From an uncultured Thalassotalea sp. (GTDB lineage Bacteria > Pseudomonadota > Gammaproteobacteria > Enterobacterales > Alteromonadaceae): a DNA stretch of 64,000 nt. The translations under genes and the position numbers were made by a program. The notes under the pieces are model-generated. The model saw nothing but the letters and a program-made list of their open reading frames with translations. It made no database searches and had not been told where the DNA came from. This document shows positions 8,382 to 16,695 of this stretch, one piece after another; within the stretch, counting starts at the first letter, position 1; each line of letters begins with the position of its first letter. The stretch spans positions 62,001-126,000 of the forward strand of contig CANMZP010000006.1 of NCBI GenBank assembly GCA_947502355.1. The letters are read 5' to 3'.

Positions 8382-9857
8382 CGCCGGGGGTTGCCAATTT
8401 CCTCCTAGGGCCTTATACAGAGCAACCACTAAAACATTATGTTGGTTTTGCGCTTGCAGGACCGCTAAGTCGGACTGGTGCAGAGCCGATTTGGCTTGTA
8501 AATACTGCAGCTGACTAATTAACCCCGCATGCTGTAAGGATTGTGATTTGCTATTGGCTTTAGCGACTTCCTGTTGCGATTTATGTTGTGCATCAAGATG
8601 TTGCTGACTATTGGCATAAGCAATCAGTAATGTGTCTACTTCGCCAAAAGCACTAATTAGGGTTTGCTGATAGTTATTTGCCGCTATTTCTACCTGTGCA
8701 TTTGCCACTTGCTCAAGAGCATCGCGTAAGCCACCATCAAATAAGGCATAGTTAACGCCAACACCTGCTTGCCATGCACCACTGCCATGGTGAAATAAGT
8801 CTGAAAAATCAGACGCTATCACGCCAGGACTCCCCGTTAAGTAAAAACTTGGGTATTGATTAGCAATCGCCACACCCAGCTCTGCATTAGCGACCTTCAT
8901 TTCCCGTTCAGCCAAACGAATATCTGGACGACGCGTTAATAAGTCCGCTGCTAGTCCGACCGGAATGGCATGTTCTAGATTAAGCAGTTTCGGGCTTTTG
9001 TCGGACAAACGTGTATCGAGATCAGGTTTGCCCAACAAAATGCTTAAGCGCCTATGATGCGCGGTAATTGCGGTGTTTACCTGTGGCAGAATGCTGTCTA
9101 TTTCTGCAAGTTTACTGTTTATTTCGTTAAGGTTTATGCCCGTAGCCAAGCCACTTTTATGCAAGCTTGCCACCATATTTTGCATCGCCTGTAAGTCTTC
9201 TTGCTGGGCGATTATCACGTGTTGTTGATTGATCAGCCCCTGATGCTGTAAGTAATTCTCAACAAGGGCAGAAATGACCATCAGCTGCGTTGCATCTCGC
9301 AAAATTTCAACCTGTTCGGCTCTGGCTTTAGATGCTTCTATTAAATTTTCTGTGCGCCCAAAAATATCGGGTTCCCAACCAATAGCTAGTCCGGTATAAG
9401 CGGCATCCAAGTGCCTTGATACACCAGGCATACCTAAGGATTGACCAAGACCATTAAGGGCGTGCACCGGCTCGCCTAACGGACCGGTTTTTGACAGCAT
9501 ACCGGCAGTATATCCCACCCCTAATTGGATTTGCGGCAAGCTGGTGGCGCTGACGGCTTGTTGATAACTTCTTGCCAATTTTACCCGCTGCTGGGCACTG
9601 CGTAGCAGTAAGTTTTGTGCGATTGCTTCATCCACTAACTGATTCAGTATGGGATCGTTAAATTGTTGCCACCACAACGGTTCACTCTGGTCGGTAAACA
9701 AGGCTTTTTTATGCCATTGCCCGTTTGGGTGTTGCTCGCTTTGCCAATTGCTGTCTAGCCATTGTGGTTTATCGGGCTGTTGATAATCAGGAGCCAGACT
9801 ACACCCGGATAACGCCAGGGTTAAAAATGTTGCAATAGTGGTTTTGGAGTTGAACAT
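8373..9857 (-). CDS. RND efflux outer-membrane factor lipoprotein (NodT/OprM family)
   Basis: Outer-membrane channel of a tripartite RND pump, 494 aa from the chosen ATG at 9857. That start has a GAGGGA ribosome-binding site and begins directly with a lipoprotein signal (lipobox LALSGC, Cys19). An upstream ATG at 9896 would overlap the pump gene and add 13 residues before the signal. The family pattern is clear: SLAPDYQQP after the Cys, EPLWWQQFNDPILNQLVDEA, GWEPDIFGR, LTRRPDIRLAEREM, NAELGVAIANQYPSFYLTG and GVNYALFDGG. It is the last gene of the operon with the pump and adaptor. The C-terminus abuts a duplicated 19-bp sequence. Confidence 0.92.
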   Translation of the reverse strand: MFNSKTTIATFLTLALSGCSLAPDYQQPDKPQWLDSNWQSEQHPNGQWHKKALFTDQSEPLWWQQFNDPILNQLVDEAIAQNLLLRSAQQRVKLARSYQQAVSATSLPQIQLGVGYTAGMLSKTGPLGEPVHALNGLGQSLGMPGVSRHLDAAYTGLAIGWEPDIFGRTENLIEASKARAEQVEILRDATQLMVISALVENYLQHQGLINQQHVIIAQQEDLQAMQNMVASLHKSGLATGINLNEINSKLAEIDSILPQVNTAITAHHRRLSILLGKPDLDTRLSDKSPKLLNLEHAIPVGLAADLLTRRPDIRLAEREMKVANAELGVAIANQYPSFYLTGSPGVIASDFSDLFHHGSGAWQAGVGVNYALFDGGLRDALEQVANAQVEIAANNYQQTLISAFGEVDTLLIAYANSQQHLDAQHKSQQEVAKANSKSQSLQHAGLISQLQYLQAKSALHQSDLAVLQAQNQHNVLVVALYKALGGNWQPPAPM

Positions 9858-9870
9858 ATCTATCCCTCGT

Positions 9871-12800
9871 TTATTTAGACGCAAGCTGGTTATCATTTTG
9901 AACGGGTACTTTGTAAAGCACCGCGTAAAATACCGGCATGATCAGTAAAGTTAAAAAAGTGGCGACCGTTAATCCACCAATGATGGTGGCCGCCATTGGG
10001 CCAAAGAGAGGATCCCACCAAAGGGGAACCATACCCAAAACCGTTGTTAATGCCGCCATGGAAATGGCCATGGTACGATTAACTGCGGACGAGACAAGCG
10101 CATCAAACGGTTCTTTTCCTCGTTTGATTTCTAAATTTATTTGATCCATTAACACAATGCCGTTTTTAATGATCATGCCCGATAAAGAGATCACCCCAAC
10201 TAAGGTCATAAAACCCCATGGGAAACCGGCAATGACTAAAATAGGGACAACGCCGATAAAGGCTAACGGGATGGTCATAATGATCACCAGTGGTTGCTTA
10301 AAGCCATTAAACATCAGCACCATTAATAGCAGCATCATTATGTTGGCTTTGGGGAGTTGTTCAAAGATGTCTGTAATGGATCGATATTCATCATAATATT
10401 CTCCACCCCATTGCAGGCTGTAACCGTCTGGCAACGTGATTGCTTCGATGTCTTTGGCTATTTCAGCACGACCTTGAGAAGCAAAGATGCCTTCAACATC
10501 CGCTTGTACGGTCATGGTGCGAATTCGATTGCGGCGGTGGATCATCCCTTCTTCAAACGCGAGCTCAAAACCATCGGTAACTTGCGACAATGGCACCGAA
10601 GGTCCGCCAAGGGTTGGCGTAACTGGAATGGAAGAAAGCATATCCATATTACTGCGCTGTGCTTTTGGCAATTTAAACAGTAATGGCAAAGCATCCTGAT
10701 CTTGATAGACCACGGTAAGTAATTGCCCGTCGGCAGCTTTTGCCAACGCCTGATTTACATCAAATCGGCTGATCCCAGCCAGGCGTGCTTTGTCTTGATT
10801 GAATATTGGGGTTAAGACTTTGCTTTGCTGGCGCCAATCATCTCGAATGTACGTTAGGTTTGGATGATCTGTCATGATCCGTTTTGCCTTGGCAACTAAA
10901 GTACGCAGCACCTGAGGATCAGGGCCTGAAAAGCGGGCTTCAATATTAAACTTATCTACCGTAGCCAGTTTTAATGGGCGAAAGCGCGGTTCAGCCTGAG
11001 CAAAGGTGGCTTTTAAAAAGGCATCACCGCGGCGTCGCAAGGCCGGGATTTGCTCAAAATGCTGCACATTGATGATGATTTGCCCATAAGCACTGTCATT
11101 AGGTTCTGGTTCGTAAGTCACACTAAAGCGTGGGGCTCCTGCGCCAATAAAGCTGGCAATGCTGGTGACTTCAGGTTGCTCTAGTAACCATTGCTCGATG
11201 ATTTCCATGTCTTGTGCCGTGTTATCTATGTCGCCACCTTGAGGTAACCAGTAGTCGATAAAGGTGATTGGCCGGTCGGAGGTCGGCATAAAGTTTACCG
11301 TTAACCACAAGGTTAAAACCCCAGTAACGGCAATACCACTAATCACTGCCACTATGGCTTTCTTACGATTGTTTAACACATAAATAATTGTTTGCTGTGC
11401 CTTTGCCTGCCATTTAGGTTGTTCAACCTCTTCATCTGTTGGTTTCAGCCAAAGGTAACAGGTAAGTGGCGTGATGGTTATCGCCACAACCCAACTTAGC
11501 ATTAAAGATGAGGCCATAATTAAGACTAAGTCCATTGCAAATTCGGCTGCCGCCGTTTTGCTGAACAACACCGGCATGGTGGCACAAATGGCGATTAGCG
11601 TGGCGGCAAGTAAAGGCATTGCCGTTTCGCTTACCGATTCGGTCGCAGCACGTTTTTTGTCGATACCCGCTTTCAGTTTGCTGATGTAAAGGTCGGTAAT
11701 AACGATGGCGTTATCAACCAACATGCCCAGTGCTAGGATAAACGTACCCACGGAAATACGATGCAAATCGATGCCGTCAACCAGCATATATACAAGGGTG
11801 AGCAATAGGGTTGTTAATAAACTGACACCCACAATAGCAGCAGGTCGTATGCCCATAAACAAGGTTAGAACCACCACAACAATAACGATCGCACTTAACA
11901 AGTTGCCAATAAAGTTATCAACGGCTTTTTGTACTTCATCGGGTTGGAAAACAATGGTCTCAATGTTTACGCCAAGCGGTAACTTTTGCTCGAAGTCGGC
12001 TAAGGTGTCTTTTAATACTTGTCCAAGGCTAACAACATTTACCCCATCTCTAGGGTTTACGGCTACGGTGATGGCACGCTTACCGTTAAAGCGGCTAATT
12101 AGGCTTGGTGTCTCATTGACGTCTTCGTAAACGTGAGCGACATCTTTAAGACGAAAACGGCTTTGTTCTATGTTGGCAAACTTTGATGTGTCACCAATTC
12201 CGGCATTGATGACTAGGTTGCTGACGTCTTCGGCGGAGTTGAGCTGCTCACTTTGGCGTAATCTTATGCGTTCAGAACCTACCGTCATATATCCTGGTGA
12301 CATGGATAAGTTCTGGCTTACCAACAGGTTATACAGTTGGGCCGGACTTAAGTTAAATTGTGCTAATTTTTGACTGTCAATTTCAATAACAATTTGTGGC
12401 TCGTACAAACCATGTAGTACCACTTTGTTTATGCCTTGCACGGCGTTTAATTCGCGCTGTAGCATTCGGGCATAATGATTTAACTCGCGTGGGGCGATGC
12501 CATCACCTGACATGGCAAATAACATGCCGTAAACTTCAGAAAACTCATCAATAACAATGCTTATTTGTGCTTCCATCGGAAGCTCCAGTTTGACATCGTT
12601 TACTTTTCTACGTAACAGGTCCCATTCTTGAGGTAGCTCGTCACCGGTAAGGGTTTCTTGCAGTTCGATGATAACTACGGACTGGCCCGGACGAGAAATC
12701 GATCGTAATTTCCACAGCTTCCCCATTTCCTGAAATTTTCTTTCCAGTACGTCGGTGACCCTAAGCTCGACTTCTTCGGCACTGGCGCCGGGGTATAAGG

Positions 12801-12957
12801 TCACGACCGCGGCGTTTTTAACGGTAAAAGCAGGGTCTTCAAGTTTGCCCAATGCGTGATAAGCATAGAGCCCCAATAAGCAGAGTAGGGTTGTGGTAAA
12901 CGACACGAAAAACCGCTTGTTTATGGTCCATAAAGCAGGATTAAAAGCATTCATCAT
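9871..12957 (-). CDS. RND efflux pump permease
   Basis: Inner-membrane proton-driven drug/solute exporter of 1028 aa, the usual size of AcrB-type pumps. It has TM1 near residues 15-35, a large periplasmic loop beginning with YPGASAEEVELRVTDVLE, and the central motif GMLVDNAIVITDL in TM4. That motif has D-N where the classical multidrug pumps (HAE1) have D-D, so it belongs to the MexK/VexK-like branch rather than the AcrB branch. A second periplasmic loop and TM8-12 follow, with VPLAFIGVVPIL and SLSGMIIKNGIVLMDQI. Its start overlaps the adaptor stop codon (TAATG), indicating translational coupling. The substrate is unknown. Confidence 0.93.
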   Translation of the reverse strand: MMNAFNPALWTINKRFFVSFTTTLLCLLGLYAYHALGKLEDPAFTVKNAAVVTLYPGASAEEVELRVTDVLERKFQEMGKLWKLRSISRPGQSVVIIELQETLTGDELPQEWDLLRRKVNDVKLELPMEAQISIVIDEFSEVYGMLFAMSGDGIAPRELNHYARMLQRELNAVQGINKVVLHGLYEPQIVIEIDSQKLAQFNLSPAQLYNLLVSQNLSMSPGYMTVGSERIRLRQSEQLNSAEDVSNLVINAGIGDTSKFANIEQSRFRLKDVAHVYEDVNETPSLISRFNGKRAITVAVNPRDGVNVVSLGQVLKDTLADFEQKLPLGVNIETIVFQPDEVQKAVDNFIGNLLSAIVIVVVVLTLFMGIRPAAIVGVSLLTTLLLTLVYMLVDGIDLHRISVGTFILALGMLVDNAIVITDLYISKLKAGIDKKRAATESVSETAMPLLAATLIAICATMPVLFSKTAAAEFAMDLVLIMASSLMLSWVVAITITPLTCYLWLKPTDEEVEQPKWQAKAQQTIIYVLNNRKKAIVAVISGIAVTGVLTLWLTVNFMPTSDRPITFIDYWLPQGGDIDNTAQDMEIIEQWLLEQPEVTSIASFIGAGAPRFSVTYEPEPNDSAYGQIIINVQHFEQIPALRRRGDAFLKATFAQAEPRFRPLKLATVDKFNIEARFSGPDPQVLRTLVAKAKRIMTDHPNLTYIRDDWRQQSKVLTPIFNQDKARLAGISRFDVNQALAKAADGQLLTVVYQDQDALPLLFKLPKAQRSNMDMLSSIPVTPTLGGPSVPLSQVTDGFELAFEEGMIHRRNRIRTMTVQADVEGIFASQGRAEIAKDIEAITLPDGYSLQWGGEYYDEYRSITDIFEQLPKANIMMLLLMVLMFNGFKQPLVIIMTIPLAFIGVVPILVIAGFPWGFMTLVGVISLSGMIIKNGIVLMDQINLEIKRGKEPFDALVSSAVNRTMAISMAALTTVLGMVPLWWDPLFGPMAATIIGGLTVATFLTLLIMPVFYAVLYKVPVQNDNQLASK

Positions 12958-14054
12958 TACAATACCACCTTGTCATTTTGAACCAATATTTCACCGATAT
13001 TATCGCCATCATTAATAAACTGACTGCCGACGGTTATTACCATATCTCCGGGTTTAACATTGCCAGTAATACTCACTTTACCTTTACGATAGCCATGTAC
13101 TTTAACCGGTACCAATAACGCTTTAGGTGGGGTTGCAATCATCACATATTGACCCATGCTGTCACCTTTTACCGCGCTGCTGGCAACCAACATTTGATTG
13201 TTTGTTTGGGTTGGTAAATTTAATAAGATCCTGACCGATTGACCGGCAACTCCATGCTCGGGCTGTTGAGCCAGCTCGGCAACGACCTGGTAGGTTTGCG
13301 ACAACATATTTGGGCTGTGGCTGATTTCAACGATGGTAGCTTCTATGTGGTTTGTTTGACCAAATTCAACAGAGGTTATCATGCCTATGTTAAGCTGTTT
13401 AACCAATGATTCCGACGCATCAAACGTGACTTGATAACCTTGTAACCCATGCAATTTGATTACCCCCATAGAAGGTAGAATGGATTCAAACGGTTCCACT
13501 TTTATTTGCGCAACTAGGGCATCATATGGGGCTTTTAATTGACTGTATCTAAGGGCGTCTTGCATGATGGTGAGACGTTTCTCTACCACTTCAACGCTAG
13601 CGGAAGCTCGTTCAACCCCCGTTTTCGCTCGATCGATATCGACACGGGCAATGGCATCATCTTGGGCGGCTTGTAACAGGCGGTTTTGTTCACTTATTGC
13701 TTGTGTTAATTGTGCTTTCGCATCAATTAATCGTGCTTCATATTCTTCGACCTGAACCTGAAAGTCATGTGGGTCGAGCGACATCAAAGACTGACCCTTA
13801 CTCACACTTTGGCCTTCACGAACATTGATGCTAGCTATGGTACCAGGTACGCGAAAAGCCACATCGGCTTGCTTTATTGGCTCTAATCGGGCGGGTAAAG
13901 ATTCGATAGACGTGTTTGTTTGACGTTCGACATATTGCACTTTAACAGGACGTGGTGTTTTATCGGCGGTAATTTTTGCGGATTGTCCACATGCCGATAA
14001 TAGAGGAAAAATAAGAAAGGTAAATGCTATTCGATTAGCAAAAGTTGTAAACAT
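12957..14054 (-). CDS. RND efflux periplasmic adaptor lipoprotein
   Basis: Membrane-fusion protein of 365 aa that links pump and outer-membrane channel. It has a lipoprotein signal with lipobox LLSAC (Cys22). The barrel-sandwich halves are visible as VAFRVPGTIASINVREGQSVSKGQSLMSLDP and YSQLKAPYDALVAQI, separated by a coiled-coil hairpin of about 70 residues. The C-terminal segment includes VKPGDMVITVGSQFINDGDNIG. It is the first gene of the adaptor-pump-channel operon; the LysR gene lies 132 bp upstream in the same direction. Confidence 0.92.
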   Translation of the reverse strand: MFTTFANRIAFTFLIFPLLSACGQSAKITADKTPRPVKVQYVERQTNTSIESLPARLEPIKQADVAFRVPGTIASINVREGQSVSKGQSLMSLDPHDFQVQVEEYEARLIDAKAQLTQAISEQNRLLQAAQDDAIARVDIDRAKTGVERASASVEVVEKRLTIMQDALRYSQLKAPYDALVAQIKVEPFESILPSMGVIKLHGLQGYQVTFDASESLVKQLNIGMITSVEFGQTNHIEATIVEISHSPNMLSQTYQVVAELAQQPEHGVAGQSVRILLNLPTQTNNQMLVASSAVKGDSMGQYVMIATPPKALLVPVKVHGYRKGKVSITGNVKPGDMVITVGSQFINDGDNIGEILVQNDKVVL

Positions 14055-14186
14055 CTGTGTTGCCTGATAATGATATTAAGGGATAGGATCATCATGCAAA
14101 AACAGAATGTGAAAATAAACAGGGTAAAATCAAAAACACTTTTACCAAAAGTGTAATAATACGTGGCTTTGTGTTGCTGTTTGTAA

Positions 14187-15107
14187 TTATTTGAGGACGG
14201 TATCCCGAGTTTTTTCAATCAAAAAGTCCACAAAGTTGGTTAGCAAGCGGCTTTGTAATTGCGATTTTAAGTACACAAACCAGATGTCCTCTTGACGGTT
14301 ATCCTGCTGAGAAAACAGCGGTACCATGCGCTTATGGTCGGTGGTGTTTAAAATTTCCAGCATAGGAATATAGCCTATCCCGTAACCCGATGCGACTAAC
14401 TCGATTAACTGTGACGTTTGGCTAAGAATGAAATTTCCCTTCACATTAACCATTTGTCCATTAACTTGCCACTGATTATCTAAGTTGCCATTGGGCATAC
14501 GAAACACTAAGCAGTTATGGTTGACCAAATCTTGTGGGGACTTCGGACGACCATATTTTTCAAGATAGGTCGGGCTTGCAACAACGTTACGGTAAATGGT
14601 GCCAATGCGTCGACAAATGAGTGTAGAGTCCGTCTGTTTGCCTATGCGAACAGCAATATCAATGCCATGTTCGATTAAATCCAAATCCCGGCTAGATGAA
14701 ATGATTTCAAATTTTACTTTCGGATTTTGGTTTTGGTACTCAACTAATAAAGGTATTAACAAATTATTATCTGGCAATACCTGAATCCGGATCAGCCCCT
14801 GGATTTGGGTTTGTGAGCCCTGCAGGTCTTGTACGGCATTATCAAGTTCATTACTGAGCAAGCGAGTTTTCTGGTAGAACGCTTTGCCGGCGGTGGTGAT
14901 CCGTAACTGACGAGTGGTACGTTGAATTAATATTGCGCCAAGATCTTTCTCAAGGGCCTTTATGCGTCTGCTCACATTGGCCACCGGGATCATTGCCTGA
15001 TCGGCGGCTAAGGTAAAGCTTTGCGTTTCAACGACTAAATGAAATAATTGTAGATCTTCAAGTTTCAATGGAACAACTCTAATAAAGTGAGGGTTTTGAC
15101 CATACAC
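14187..15107 (-). CDS. LysR-family transcriptional regulator
   Basis: 306 aa with an N-terminal winged helix-turn-helix (LEDLQLFHLVVETQSFTLAADQAMIPVANVSRRIKALEKDLG) and a C-terminal substrate-binding domain (IRIQVLPDNNLLIPLLVEYQNQNPKVKFEI, DIAVRIGKQTDSTLICRRIG). The start is uncertain: the ATG at 15107 has poor spacing to a ribosome-binding site, while a TTG at 15068 would give the usual LysR start just before KLEDLQLF. It precedes the efflux operon in the same orientation, so control of that operon is plausible. The usual divergent LysR arrangement is absent. The inducer is unknown. Confidence 0.88.
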   Translation of the reverse strand: MYGQNPHFIRVVPLKLEDLQLFHLVVETQSFTLAADQAMIPVANVSRRIKALEKDLGAILIQRTTRQLRITTAGKAFYQKTRLLSNELDNAVQDLQGSQTQIQGLIRIQVLPDNNLLIPLLVEYQNQNPKVKFEIISSSRDLDLIEHGIDIAVRIGKQTDSTLICRRIGTIYRNVVASPTYLEKYGRPKSPQDLVNHNCLVFRMPNGNLDNQWQVNGQMVNVKGNFILSQTSQLIELVASGYGIGYIPMLEILNTTDHKRMVPLFSQQDNRQEDIWFVYLKSQLQSRLLTNFVDFLIEKTRDTVLK

Positions 15108-15130
15108 CTATCTTTTTAAAGAGTCATCTA

Positions 15131-15168
15131 ATTTTAAAGAAACAGGGGCTCGAATGAGCCCCTGTTTG
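15131..15168 (-). terminator. Intrinsic terminator of the M20 peptidase gene
   Basis: A perfect 12-bp stem AAACAGGGGCTC/GAGCCCCTGTTT with a 4-nt loop; on the minus strand it is followed by TTTCTTTAAAA. It lies 22 bp past the stop codon and separates the peptidase gene from the LysR gene. Confidence 0.82.
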
Positions 15169-15190
15169 ATTTAGGTTGCTTTAGCAAAGT

Positions 15191-16513
15191 TTACGAGCTT
15201 GGCATCAACTCAAGTAGTGAATGAACCGTAGCTTCGACACCTGCCGTTACCGCGGGCTTTGGCGTGATTTTAAATAGAGGGCTATGATGGCTTGGTACTT
15301 GCGGACCACCATTTTTAGCGTTTTCAAAGTCTATTGCAGGGGTGCCGCCCACTGAAAAGTACACACTTGGAATGTAAGGTTTCATGGTAAAGAAGCCAAA
15401 ATCTTCAGCGCCCATGCCTAATGTTGCCGGAGGAATAAGTGCTTCCTCACCCATTTGATTTACGACCACACCTTTTAGACGTTGGGCCAATTTTTTATCA
15501 TTGAAAGTCGGTGGAAATGAAAACTCACTCACCTTAACTTCGGGTAATAAATCATCTGGGACACCTGCGGTTTTTGCCGTGCCTATGGCAACTCGCTCGA
15601 TGGCATCAAGCAATTGCTTACGTACTCTAGGGTTTAAGCTGCGTACGGTAAGTTGTAAATGGGCTTTGTCAGAAATGATGTTGTGTTTGGTGCCTGAATG
15701 AAACGCACCAACCGTAATAACACCAGAGTCTCTTGGGGCTAATTCACGACTGATAATGGTTTGCAAATTACTGACGATTTGCGTGCCTATCATAATAGGG
15801 TCTTTCCCTTGGTGCGGTGATGCACCATGAGCACCTATGCCATGCACAATAATATCAACGGTATCGGCACCTGCATAAGGCGAGCCTTCATCAATGGTGA
15901 TCTTTCCTGCCACAGCATTGGCATTAACGTGGAATGCCAATGCGTAATCTGGCTGACCAAAGGTATTCCAAATACCGTCATCCATCATGGCTTGTGCGCC
16001 AGGACCTCGTTCTTCGGCAGGTTGGCCGATTAACATGAGCGTACCAGACCATTGATCTTTTATGTTTGCCATGTAGCGTGCGGTACCAACTAAACTGGTA
16101 ATGTGGACATCGTGACCACAAGCGTGCATAACACCAACTTCATTACCATCCCAGTCGGTCATGACCGCTTTGGATGCATTGTCTAAACCAGAGAGTTCTT
16201 TAACCGGTAAGCCATCCATATCGGCACGTACCATGACCATAGGGCCTTCGCCATTTTTTAGGATCGCGACAACACCGGTACCGCCAACACCTTGTGTAAC
16301 TTCAAAGCCTGCGCCAGACAACTCTTTTGCTAATCGTTTTGCCGTTTTATGCTCCATAAGCGATAGCTCTGGGTTGCGATGGAAGTGATCCCAAAGTGCA
16401 CCTAAATGTTGTTGGTAGTCCTTTTCTATAACCGAGCTTATCGGCTCGGCATGGACAAAACTTGTGGATAAAGCGATGGAACTAGCCAGGAGTGTGGCCA
16501 TTATTTTCTTCAT
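15191..16513 (-). CDS. Exported M20-family amidohydrolase/peptidase
   Basis: 440 aa with a Sec signal peptide ending SFVHA|EP, so the enzyme is periplasmic or secreted. M20 (hippurate hydrolase/N-acyl-amino-acid amidohydrolase type) motifs are intact: RADMDGLPV, MHACGHDVH (H130, H134, D135), the catalytic glutamates in GQPAEERGPG (E167/E168), and the late metal ligand region MGAEDFGFF with HHSPLF near the C-terminus. It should hydrolyse N-acylated amino acids, small peptides or conjugates using two metal ions. The gene stands alone between its own terminator and the divergent plsB gene. The exact substrate cannot be read from sequence. Confidence 0.88.
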   Translation of the reverse strand: MKKIMATLLASSIALSTSFVHAEPISSVIEKDYQQHLGALWDHFHRNPELSLMEHKTAKRLAKELSGAGFEVTQGVGGTGVVAILKNGEGPMVMVRADMDGLPVKELSGLDNASKAVMTDWDGNEVGVMHACGHDVHITSLVGTARYMANIKDQWSGTLMLIGQPAEERGPGAQAMMDDGIWNTFGQPDYALAFHVNANAVAGKITIDEGSPYAGADTVDIIVHGIGAHGASPHQGKDPIMIGTQIVSNLQTIISRELAPRDSGVITVGAFHSGTKHNIISDKAHLQLTVRSLNPRVRKQLLDAIERVAIGTAKTAGVPDDLLPEVKVSEFSFPPTFNDKKLAQRLKGVVVNQMGEEALIPPATLGMGAEDFGFFTMKPYIPSVYFSVGGTPAIDFENAKNGGPQVPSHHSPLFKITPKPAVTAGVEATVHSLLELMPSS

Positions 16514-16695
16514 GATATCTCCCTGAATTATTATATTTTTTTACACCAATGAACTAACTTTATACTGCGAGTATGTAAAAGTCTTTAAAGAATTTTTAAA
16601 AATTGGCTATCCAATTGGTTTCTATAGTACAAGCTTGATCATTGATGTTACAATCAGGCAATTTTGATAACTTGACCCTTTAGGTTAACGACAGT

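Noticed and set aside
8302-8518. Short plus-strand reading frames with repeated ARYIGA-like peptides
   Set aside because: They run antisense to the end of the efflux gene and the peptide repeats arise from the 19-bp DNA repeat; no ribosome-binding site.
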